This document shows positions 1-8,416 of a stretch of 64,000 nt of DNA, in pieces. The stretch covers positions 1-64,000 of the forward strand of contig NZ_SADD01000017.1 in the NCBI RefSeq assembly GCF_004005565.1, in the 5' to 3' direction. The position numbers were made by a program, and so were the translations under genes. Source of the DNA: Lujinxingia sediminis (lineage in GTDB: Bacteria; Myxococcota_A; Bradymonadia; Bradymonadales; Bradymonadaceae). Within the stretch, counting starts at the first letter, position 1. Every line of letters starts with the position of its first letter. Under the pieces are notes generated by a model. The model saw only the letters and a program-made list of their open reading frames with translations. It searched no databases and was not told the origin of the DNA.

Positions 1-218
1 AATTTGCGACCTGGGGGGCTTGTTTAACTTACCGTGGCGGCCGCCTCCCCCCGCCGCCGCCCGCCTCACGCGCTCTGCATGCTTTTACACCTGCGCCATC
101 CTCTGCGCAGGCATCAAAAACTTTGAAACGCGCGCCACGCGCTTCGCATCTCATCGGCGTTGCGCTGCTCGCCACAGGCAGCACGCGCCACGACTTCTCA
201 CCGTCTGAAGGGAGCATC

Positions 219-1103
219 ATGTCTACGGGCAACAACGATCCTCGCGTCCCCATCGCCATCATCGGCGGCAGTGGCCTCTATGAGCTCGACGGCCTCAAGG
301 TCATCGAAGAGCGTACCATCGAGACCCCCTTTGGCATGCCCAGCGCGCCGATTCTTATCGGTGAGCTCGACGGTCGCCGCGTGGCCTTCTTGCCCCGCCA
401 TGGCAAGCACCACGAGTACAACCCCTCAACGGTACCCTACCGCGCCAACATCTGGGCGCTCAAAAGCCTGGGGGTCTTCTGGGTCGTCACCGTCAGCGCG
501 GTGGGCTCACTCAAAGAAGAGATCGTGCCGGGCCATATGGTCATCCCCGACAACATCATCGACAAGACCTACCGCCGCGCCAACACCCTCTTTGATGAGC
601 TGGCGGTGCACGTCAACCTGACCGCTCCCTTCGATCCGATCTTGCGCGACGTGCTCATTGATTGCGTCAAGGCCGAGGGCGTGCCCTGCCACACCGAGGG
701 CACCTACGTTTGCATGGAAGGTCCCGCGTTCAGCACCCGTGCCGAGAGCGAACTTCACCGCTCCTGGGGCGCCTCGCTCATCGGCATGACCGCGATGCCC
801 GAGGCCCGGCTGGCACGCGAAGCCGAGCTCTGCTACGCCACCATCGCGCTCTCCACCGATTACGACTGCTGGAAGGATGACGACGAGGTGGACGTTACCA
901 ACGTGATGGCGATCATCAAGCAGAACGTCGCCAACGTGCGCCGCATCCTTCAGCGCGTAATCCCGGCCATTCCCCTGGAGCGCGAAGCGGAATCGGAGGC
1001 GGCAAACGCCCTGCAGTTCGGCATCATGACGCCGGCTGAAGCCATCCCCGAGGAGGCCCGTAAGAAGCTGGGCCTCTTCCTCGATAAGTACCTCGATCAG
1101 TAG
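219..1103 (+). CDS. mtnP: S-methyl-5'-thioadenosine phosphorylase
   Basis: Phosphorolyses 5'-methylthioadenosine, the by-product of polyamine synthesis, to adenine and methylthioribose-1-phosphate in the methionine salvage pathway (cytosolic). The 294-residue product shows the family landmarks in order: the GGSGLYELDGL phosphate-binding start, FLPRHGKHHEYNPSTVPYRAN, VSAVGSLKEEIVPGH, CMEGPAFSTRAE, GMTAMPEA and DYDCW. GMTAMPEA and DYDCW form the purine and methylthioribose pocket and favour MTAP over inosine/guanosine phosphorylase. The frame is open further upstream, but the ATG at 219 follows an AAGGGAG ribosome-binding site at about 208-214 and is where family similarity begins. No other methionine-salvage gene is adjacent. 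Confidence 0.95.
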   Translation: MSTGNNDPRVPIAIIGGSGLYELDGLKVIEERTIETPFGMPSAPILIGELDGRRVAFLPRHGKHHEYNPSTVPYRANIWALKSLGVFWVVTVSAVGSLKEEIVPGHMVIPDNIIDKTYRRANTLFDELAVHVNLTAPFDPILRDVLIDCVKAEGVPCHTEGTYVCMEGPAFSTRAESELHRSWGASLIGMTAMPEARLAREAELCYATIALSTDYDCWKDDDEVDVTNVMAIIKQNVANVRRILQRVIPAIPLEREAESEAANALQFGIMTPAEAIPEEARKKLGLFLDKYLDQ

Positions 1104-1160
1104 TCCGTCACGGCATCATTCGGGCCACTTTACTGCCCCATCTTGCCAGGGAGTCGACCT

Positions 1161-1409
1161 ATGAAATGTCAAAAGCTCGTGGATCTTTTGACGGATTACC
1201 TCGAAGGAGAGCTCGCCGACGACGAGCGCGTCCACCTCGAGGAACATCTGGCGTTTTGCCCGCCCTGCGTCGACTTCCTCAAGAGCTACAAACGCACCGG
1301 CCCGGTGTGCAAAAAGGTGCTGCAGGCAAAGATGCCCGACTCCATGCAGCAGGCCCTTTCCCAATACCTGCGTTCCAGACTAGACTGCCCGGACTCGCCA
1401 GGGGAGTGA
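1161..1409 (+). CDS. Small zinc-finger (anti-sigma-factor-like) protein
   Basis: An 82-residue protein with a Cys near the N-terminus (MKC) and then the H-x3-C-x2-C arrangement (HLAFCPPC) typical of the zf-HC2/ZAS zinc-binding fold of anti-sigma factors. The order of an amphipathic helix (LVDLLTDYLEGEL) and the His-Cys-Cys site matches that family. It has no membrane segment and no sigma-factor gene beside it, so the anti-sigma role is an inference from the fold alone; it could be a free-standing zinc-binding regulator. The ATG at 1161 is chosen over one 18 bases upstream because CCAGGGAG lies just before it. Confidence 0.75.
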   Translation: MKCQKLVDLLTDYLEGELADDERVHLEEHLAFCPPCVDFLKSYKRTGPVCKKVLQAKMPDSMQQALSQYLRSRLDCPDSPGE

Positions 1410-1476
1410 TCCCCGGGGCGTCTCTACCCCATGCATTTCAACGAATGCCGACGCTATTCAACGCTTTGAAGTAGGT

Positions 1477-1797
1477 GTGACCGTGACGAACTACCAGCCC
1501 TTTATGCAGGCGCTTTTGTGGACCTGTAAGAACTGCGCCTTTGTGTACGAAGGCGGCCAGCCCAAGCAGAACTGCCCGATGTGCGAGTCCTACAAGACCT
1601 CGTTCATCGACCTCCCGCAGCACCTGGAGGCGCAGGTGCGCGAGGCTCACCCCGAGCTTCCCTTTAACCACGCTGACTGCCGCGCCACGCGCAAGAAGCT
1701 GATGGAAGAGCACGGCGTGCTCAAGAGCTACCGCGTCTCCGGGCGTCAGCTTCCCACGGTCTCCGGCGGCAACATCTCGCCGGCCAAGAGCGTCTAA
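1477..1797 (+). CDS. Rubredoxin-like zinc-ribbon protein
   Basis: A 106-residue protein starting at a GTG codon preceded by GAAGTAGG. The first half has two CxxC knuckles (CKNC and CPMC) in the spacing and context of the C-terminal domain of rubrerythrin (W-x-C-x-x-C-x-F-V-Y-E-G ... C-P-x-C), so it probably binds one iron or zinc. The second half is charged and resembles nothing I recognise. It lies between a zinc-finger gene and rarA with no obvious functional partner. An electron-transfer role is possible but unproven; a structural zinc site is equally likely. Confidence 0.7.
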   Translation: MTVTNYQPFMQALLWTCKNCAFVYEGGQPKQNCPMCESYKTSFIDLPQHLEAQVREAHPELPFNHADCRATRKKLMEEHGVLKSYRVSGRQLPTVSGGNISPAKSV

Positions 1798-1834
1798 GGC
1801 GCCCTCCCCCCCCCTTTTGCCATCGAGCATCACG

Positions 1835-3184
1835 ATGAGCAGCCCCAACGCCCGGCGCCCGCTGGCCGAGCGCATGCGCCCGTCCACGCTTGAGCACTTC
1901 GTGGGCCAGCGCCACCTCCTGGCCGAAGGCAAACTTCTGGCCAGCGCGCTCTCCCGGGGGCGCCTCCCAAGTCTGATTTTGTGGGGCCCTCCCGGCTGCG
2001 GCAAGACCACCCTGGCCAAAATCTTAAGCGACGAGGTCGGCGCGCAGCTTGCGCCCCTCTCCGCGGTCAGCGGCGGTGTCAAAGACATCCGCCAGGCCGT
2101 GGAGCAGGCCGGCGATCTGCGCCGGATGCTCGGCCAGACCACGGTGCTCTTCGTCGATGAGATCCACCGCTTTAATAAAGCGCAGCAAGACGCCCTCTTG
2201 CCGCATGTGGAGCAGGGCACCGTCACGCTGATCGGCGCCACCACCGAGAACCCCAGCTTTGAGGTCAACGCCGCGCTGCTCTCGCGCTGCCGCACCCTGG
2301 TGCTGGAAGCGCTCGACGAGGCAGCGCTCGAGCGCATCCTCCGCCAGGCCCTCACCGACCGCGCCCGCGGCCTGGGACTTCCCGACGAAGCCCTGAGCGA
2401 CGACGCCCTGGGTGCCCTCCTCAACGTGGCCGAAGGCGACGCCCGCTCCGCGCTCAACACCCTGGAGCTGGCCGCCACCTTCGCCGCGGCCAGGGGCAGC
2501 ACCACCATCGAGCACCCCGATGTGGAGGAGGCCGCCCAACAGCGCGTCATCCGCTACGACAAAGCCGGCGACGCCCACTACAACACGGTGAGCGCGTTCA
2601 TCAAAAGCATGCGGGGCTCTGATCCCGATGCCGCCGTCTACTACATGGTCCGCATGCTCGAGGGCGGCGAAGATCCCCTCTTTGTCCTGCGGCGCATGGT
2701 CATCTTCGCCAGCGAAGACATCGGCAACGCCGACCCCGGCGCCCTGCGCGTGGCCCTGGATGCCGCCGAGGCTTTTCGATTCATGGGCATGCCCGAGGGC
2801 GTGCTCCCGATGACTCAGGCCGTGATCTATTTAGCCTGCGCTCCCAAATCGAACAGCGCGCTGACCACCTACGCCGCGGCCCGCAAGGCCCTGCAGCACT
2901 CCGGCAACCTGCCGCTGCCCAAACACCTGCTCAACGCCCCGACCAAACTCATGGCCAACCTGGGCCACGGGCGCGGCTACAAATACCCCCATAACTTTTC
3001 GGGGAACTATGTCGCCGGGGAGTCCTACCTGCCCGAAGACCTGCAGGGCCAGCGCTTCTACCAGCCCGGCGACAACGAGGTCATCCCTCGGCCCCCCGGC
3101 CTCGACCCCGATGCCGAGGCTCGCCGCAAGGCCGCCCAGCCCGAGGGCCCCTCGCCAAACCCCTACCATAAGAACGCCACCTGA
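1835..3184 (+). CDS. rarA: Replication-associated recombination protein A (AAA+ ATPase)
   Basis: RarA/MgsA/WRNIP1-family AAA+ ATPase acting at stalled replication forks. The 449-residue product is normal for the family. It opens with RPLAERMRPSTLEHFVGQRHLL, has the Walker A site GPPGCGKTT at about residues 50-58, Walker B FVDEIHRF, and sensor region GATTENPSFEVNAALLSRCR; the C-terminal tetramerisation domain contains FIKSMRGSDPDAAVYYMVRMLEGGEDP and GRGYKYPHNF. The ATG at 1835 is preferred, but a TTG at 1817 in the same frame cannot be excluded since neither has a strong ribosome-binding site. A terminator follows the gene. Confidence 0.95.
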   Translation: MSSPNARRPLAERMRPSTLEHFVGQRHLLAEGKLLASALSRGRLPSLILWGPPGCGKTTLAKILSDEVGAQLAPLSAVSGGVKDIRQAVEQAGDLRRMLGQTTVLFVDEIHRFNKAQQDALLPHVEQGTVTLIGATTENPSFEVNAALLSRCRTLVLEALDEAALERILRQALTDRARGLGLPDEALSDDALGALLNVAEGDARSALNTLELAATFAAARGSTTIEHPDVEEAAQQRVIRYDKAGDAHYNTVSAFIKSMRGSDPDAAVYYMVRMLEGGEDPLFVLRRMVIFASEDIGNADPGALRVALDAAEAFRFMGMPEGVLPMTQAVIYLACAPKSNSALTTYAAARKALQHSGNLPLPKHLLNAPTKLMANLGHGRGYKYPHNFSGNYVAGESYLPEDLQGQRFYQPGDNEVIPRPPGLDPDAEARRKAAQPEGPSPNPYHKNAT

Positions 3185-3211
3185 GGGCTGCGCCCCTCCC
3201 CCCAAACAAAT

Positions 3212-3243
3212 AAAGGCAACACGCCTCAGCGTGCTGCCTTTTT
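3212..3243 (+). terminator. Bidirectional rho-independent terminator
   Basis: The left arm at 3212-3224 pairs with the right arm at 3229-3241 (one A-C mismatch) around a 4-base loop, followed by a T-run on the plus strand. The AAATAAA before the left arm supplies a U-rich tail on the minus strand. It lies between the convergent rarA and EGF-repeat genes. Confidence 0.85.
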
Positions 3244-3348
3244 CGCGCGCGCCCCCCTCCCGGAGGCCACGCGCGTTTGCTTCGAGCTTCGACCGAATGC
3301 GTCGAGGTCGATGCCGCAAACGCCGCACCGACCTCAACTCACCGCCGC

Positions 3349-5508
3349 TTAGAAGCCCCGGTACTCCAACACCACATCGGAGTCACCGAAGTCGTTAATC
3401 GGCACTTCCGAGGGGCAGGGGTTCGGTGCCATCCAGTAGCAGCCCAACAGACCAATGGTCAGGTTCACGACCTGACGATCCCGGCTGAAATTGGCCTGAA
3501 GCAGGCTCGACGAGCAGAAGTTACTCTGCACCCGGAAGGGCGTGCCGCGCAGGTCGATATTCCCGGAGGTCGCGTCGAGAATCCCGCAGGTCGCCGCCGT
3601 CCCGAAGGGCATCTGGTTCACCGGCACCGACATGTACTCCGGCGTGCCCACAGCGCTGGTCGCCGCGAAGGTGAAGTCGTTGATGTCGATGACCAACGTC
3701 TCCGGGTCAATGCGCACCGCCGAGAAGACCGTGCGGACCGACTCCCCGATAAAGAGCAGGCGGCTGGTGTACGAGGCGAAGTTGCGCGACCGTCCGGTGC
3801 GCACAAAGGGCAGGTACTCCACGGGCGTGCCCGTTTCCATACCCGCGCAGTAGCCAACCCAGGGCTTAAGCGGGTCGCCCTCATAGAAGAGCTCGTAGGT
3901 CCCATCTTCGGCACCGGGGCTCTGCTCCAGGATCGCGCTGCAGTTCTGCGGCGCAAACACACACGCGCCGTTCAGAAGGGCGTAGCCCTCATCGCAGGTC
4001 TCGCACTGGGCACCCTCGGTGCACAGGCATTGGGCGATTCCCGAGCTATCGTCGCAGACCTGGGTCGAGGGGCAGGCTTCAATCGTCGTGTTATCGCAGC
4101 CCAGTCGGCACTCACCGTCATCGTTATTATCCTGGTAGCCCTCCGCGCAGCTCTCGCATTGCTCCCCGGCAAAGCCCGGTCGGCAGGCACACTGGGCCTG
4201 GCCGCTGCTGTCGTCGCAGCTCCCGCCGACACCACATGCCAGCGCGGCCTCCTCACAGCTCACCTCACAGACGCCGTCGCCATCGTTATCCTGGGTGCCT
4301 TCGGGGCACGCCTCGCAGAGATCACCCATGCGATCGCCCTCACAGACGCAAAGCCCCTGCTCGCCGCCCTCGGGCACCTCGCAGCTGCCCTGACCGGAGC
4401 ACGTCGCGTCAAAGACCGTGCAGTCGGCGCGGCAGGTCCCGTCGACATCAAAGTAGCCCTCGGCACACTCGCCACAGGCAAGCCCCGCGCGACCTTCCTC
4501 ACAGATGCACTGCGCGTTGCCTTCCTCATCATCCACGCACCGGCCCTGCTCGCCACACTCGAGTTCAACCTCCTCGCAGCTTCCCTCGCAGGCGCCGCAG
4601 TCGATGAACGCGCCGCAGCCGTTATCCACCCCACCACAGACGCCCTCGGTGCACGCCTGCTCCCGGGTCAAACAGGCCCCGGTGGGTTCGTCGCAACGAA
4701 GACCTTCATAGCCCGCCTCGCACACGCACTCGGCGACTCCGTCGTCGTTGGTTTCGCACTGGCCCTGCTCGCCACAGTCGAGCTCAACCTCCTCGCAGCT
4801 CCCCTCACAGGCGCCGCAGTCCACAACCCCGCCGCAGAGGTCATCGACCCCGCCGCAGACGCCCTCGGTGCAGGCCTGCTCCGGGGTCAAACAGACCTCG
4901 ATGGGCTCGCCGCAACGAAGGCCCTCATAGCCCGCCTCGCACACGCACTCGGCGATTCCGTCGTCGTTGGTTTCGCACTGGCCCTGCTCGCCACAGTCGA
5001 GTTCAACCTCCTCGCAGCTCCCCTCACAGACGCCGCAGTCCACAACCCCGCCGCAGAGGTCATCGACCCCGCCGCAGACACCCTCGGTGCATGCCTGAGC
5101 CTCGCTCAAGCAGCTATCCTCCGGGAGGCAGTAGGGACCGACGTACCCCTCTTCACAGACGCATTGGGCCAGGCCTTCCTCGTCATCTTCGCATTGGCCA
5201 TGATCGCCGCACTCCAGCTCCACGTCATTGCAGCTCCCTTCGCAGGGCCCGCAATGGATCATCCCGCCGCAGCGATCATCGACCCCTCCACACACGTTTT
5301 CCGTGCAGGCCTCGGCCGCCGTGAGGCATTGCCCGTCCCGGGGCGGGCACTCCGGTGCCCCCACCGCATCCCCGCGTCCTCCCTGAACGACGTAACGATC
5401 ATCGCAATGACCTTGCAGTCCCGTTTCGCTCTGACATCCCATCACCCCGGCCGCCAGGGCGACCACGGTCACCAGGTAGCCACTCCATCGTCCCAGTTTC
5501 TTACTCAT
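3349..5508 (-). CDS. EGF-repeat lipoprotein with C-terminal GON-like domain
   Basis: A 719-residue exported protein. A lipoprotein signal (basic KK, hydrophobic core, then VMGC) precedes about 480 residues of cysteine-rich EGF-like modules. At least three modules are near-identical 73-residue copies, a 219-bp tandem repeat visible in the DNA at about 4.65-5.1 kb, with QACTEGVCGGVDD and CVCEAGYEGLRC as anchors; later modules are more divergent. The last 200 or so residues resemble the GON domain of ADAMTS9/20: DGTYELFYEGD, YCAGMETGTPVEYLPF, NFASYTS, VRIDPETLVIDINDFTFA, NIDLRGTPFRV. This suggests a surface adhesion or glycan-binding role (inference). The ATG at 5508 follows GGAGGA; an ATG 12 bases further upstream overlaps that site and is less likely. 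Confidence 0.85.
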   Translation of the reverse strand: MSKKLGRWSGYLVTVVALAAGVMGCQSETGLQGHCDDRYVVQGGRGDAVGAPECPPRDGQCLTAAEACTENVCGGVDDRCGGMIHCGPCEGSCNDVELECGDHGQCEDDEEGLAQCVCEEGYVGPYCLPEDSCLSEAQACTEGVCGGVDDLCGGVVDCGVCEGSCEEVELDCGEQGQCETNDDGIAECVCEAGYEGLRCGEPIEVCLTPEQACTEGVCGGVDDLCGGVVDCGACEGSCEEVELDCGEQGQCETNDDGVAECVCEAGYEGLRCDEPTGACLTREQACTEGVCGGVDNGCGAFIDCGACEGSCEEVELECGEQGRCVDDEEGNAQCICEEGRAGLACGECAEGYFDVDGTCRADCTVFDATCSGQGSCEVPEGGEQGLCVCEGDRMGDLCEACPEGTQDNDGDGVCEVSCEEAALACGVGGSCDDSSGQAQCACRPGFAGEQCESCAEGYQDNNDDGECRLGCDNTTIEACPSTQVCDDSSGIAQCLCTEGAQCETCDEGYALLNGACVFAPQNCSAILEQSPGAEDGTYELFYEGDPLKPWVGYCAGMETGTPVEYLPFVRTGRSRNFASYTSRLLFIGESVRTVFSAVRIDPETLVIDINDFTFAATSAVGTPEYMSVPVNQMPFGTAATCGILDATSGNIDLRGTPFRVQSNFCSSSLLQANFSRDRQVVNLTIGLLGCYWMAPNPCPSEVPINDFGDSDVVLEYRGF

Positions 5509-5571
5509 CACATCCTCCATCTACACACGTACATTATGGGAAATTCTCAACCTTATGCTGCGCCGCCGATC

Positions 5572-5603
5572 CACCACGTCGTGAGCGGGTGGTGATGTCG
5601 CTG
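5572..5603 (-). promoter_or_regulatory. Upstream hairpin element, copy 1
   Basis: A 32-base block that matches 42291-42322 at 26 of 32 positions. Here CACCAC (5572-5577) pairs perfectly with GTGGTG (5589-5594) around an 11-base loop. It lies 64-95 bases upstream of the lipoprotein start at 5508. It could be an operator or a leader hairpin; which one is not known. Confidence 0.4.
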
Positions 5604-5637
5604 AACACGACCTCAACGACCGCTCACGGCGCACTCT

Positions 5638-7176
<1,539 letters not shown>

Positions 7177-7207
7177 AATGCACTCCCTACTACAGGCTCC
7201 AAAGCAA

Positions 7208-7238
7208 ACGACGTCGGCGTCATTGACGCCGACGTCGT
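7208..7238. promoter_or_regulatory. 31-bp perfect palindrome in the OmpA-family gene leader
   Basis: Arms of 15 bases (7208-7222 and 7224-7238, half-site ACGACGTCGGCGTCA) are exactly complementary around a single T. It ends 32 bases upstream of the start codon at 7176. It could be an operator for a dimeric regulator, or a strong hairpin in the 5' leader affecting translation or mRNA stability. Confidence 0.6.
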
Positions 7239-7287
7239 CCCCAAAGAGTCGTCGATCTACACGTTGTTTCACATGGATGCTGTAGTC

Positions 7288-7317
7288 AGGATAAGACAGT
7301 CAGATGCAATTCATCAA
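7288..7317 (-). promoter_or_regulatory. Candidate sigma70-type promoter for the OmpA-family gene
   Basis: On the minus strand TTGATG (7317-7312) is followed after 18 bases by TATCCT (7293-7288), 4 of 6 matches each. The flanking 7290-7350 stretch is notably AT-rich for this genome. A transcript starting near 7281 would carry the palindrome at 7208-7238 in its leader. Confidence 0.3.
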
Positions 7318-7396
7318 CATAGTTTTCAAAAATTTACCTAAAACAGGGCATACGATATCACCACACGCCTCTCCAGCCATTGAATGGCCCCTCCCT

Positions 7397-8164
7397 TCAG
7401 CGGTACGTCATATGATAGGGAAAGCGAACATTTCCCTGCACATAGAACTGCCCGATATGCCAGATCGAGCCCTCATCCCCGTCCAGATCCAGGACCGGCC
7501 CGCCCAACGCCTGGGGGATATGCATCATCGACGACCAACCAAAGCTTAATCCGAAGTCACGCGCAACCTGAATTTCAATATCCAGGGTAATGTCGACGCC
7601 GGGGCGCACAAAGAAGGTCGGAGAAGGCAGCGTCTCGGAGTGCATAAAGAGGGCGGTTCCGATCAACGAGGCCCCCAGGCTCACCCGAAAGGGGCTGGGG
7701 CTGAGCGCCAGGCCAGCCCCCAGCAAGGACCAGGTCGCACCGTACATCCCGGTATTTTGGAGCTTCGGCGAGAAGTAGACCGTGCGAGGTAAAAGCGCGG
7801 CGATTCCGGGACGGTAGCGCACCTCCCCGGCCGCCAGGAGCCGACTTCGGTACTGCCGGGGCACCACCTTCGGATGCTCCCGCACCAGATCGGCGGTGAT
7901 CACCGCCTCCAGATCGATGCGCACGCCCAGGTGAAGAGGCTGGTCTTCAAACACCGCCCCGCTGTAGCCGCTGGAGAGCGATGGCGCCCCCACCATCACC
8001 CCGGCCGGCCCTACCCCGACCTGCACCGGAATGCTGGCCCGGTTGGGGGCCTTCCAGCCCTTGTAGCCCGAGCGGGCCTGCTGGGCTGTGGCCGGAGCGC
8101 TCATCGCCCAAAAAAGCATACTGATCACCACCGATACCATCGGAACTGCAAGCGCTCGTCTCAA
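7397..8164 (-). CDS. Exported envelope protein of unknown function
   Basis: A 255-residue protein with a signal peptide (RRALAVPMVSVVISMLFWAMSAPATAQ). The mature part has alternating hydrophobic and polar stretches (VGVGPAGVMVGAP, HLGVRIDLEAVITADLV, FRVSLGASLIGTALF, DITLDIEIQVARDFGLSFGW) that read as amphipathic beta strands, so a small outer-membrane barrel is plausible. I recognise no named family. The start is a TTG at 8164 with GAGG upstream; an internal ATG at 8140 would lose the basic n-region of the signal. The gene is divergent from the sulfatase-like gene at 8417. Confidence 0.65.
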   Translation of the reverse strand: MRRALAVPMVSVVISMLFWAMSAPATAQQARSGYKGWKAPNRASIPVQVGVGPAGVMVGAPSLSSGYSGAVFEDQPLHLGVRIDLEAVITADLVREHPKVVPRQYRSRLLAAGEVRYRPGIAALLPRTVYFSPKLQNTGMYGATWSLLGAGLALSPSPFRVSLGASLIGTALFMHSETLPSPTFFVRPGVDITLDIEIQVARDFGLSFGWSSMMHIPQALGGPVLDLDGDEGSIWHIGQFYVQGNVRFPYHMTYR

Positions 8165-8183
8165 CGCGTACCTCGTGTGTTCG

Positions 8184-8202
8184 CTCGCCAGGCCCTGGCG
8201 AG
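8184..8202. promoter_or_regulatory. 19-bp palindrome in a divergent intergenic region
   Basis: CTCGCCAGG-C-CCTGGCGAG, a perfect 9-bp inverted repeat around one base. It lies 20 bases upstream of the minus-strand gene at 8164 and about 215 upstream of the plus-strand gene at 8417, so it could be an operator for either. The CTCGCCAGG arm recurs in the terminator at 22026-22060. Confidence 0.4.
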
Positions 8203-8416
8203 GGGGAATGATTCATGGGGATCGCTGACGTTTGAGCCTACGAGGGACGAGTCACCGCGGTAAAGGCACTTTCCCTCCTCGCCAGCCCGCGAGCCTCCCG
8301 AGGGCAGCGGGGCGACCGGGCACGCTTTCCCTGCGTCCCCCTCATGCGCTATGTCCTGCGCCACCAACGCGACCTCTGCTATCGCACCTGCCCCACCGTC
8401 GAGACCTCGTTTGCGT

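Noticed and set aside
1-27. End of a gene entering from the left edge
   Set aside because: Eight codons then a stop are too little to support a coding call.
3277-5595. 772-residue plus-strand open frame
   Set aside because: It is the antisense shadow of the EGF/GON lipoprotein gene; low-complexity Ala/Leu composition and no family match. The minus frame has a signal peptide, a ribosome-binding site and ordered Cys motifs.
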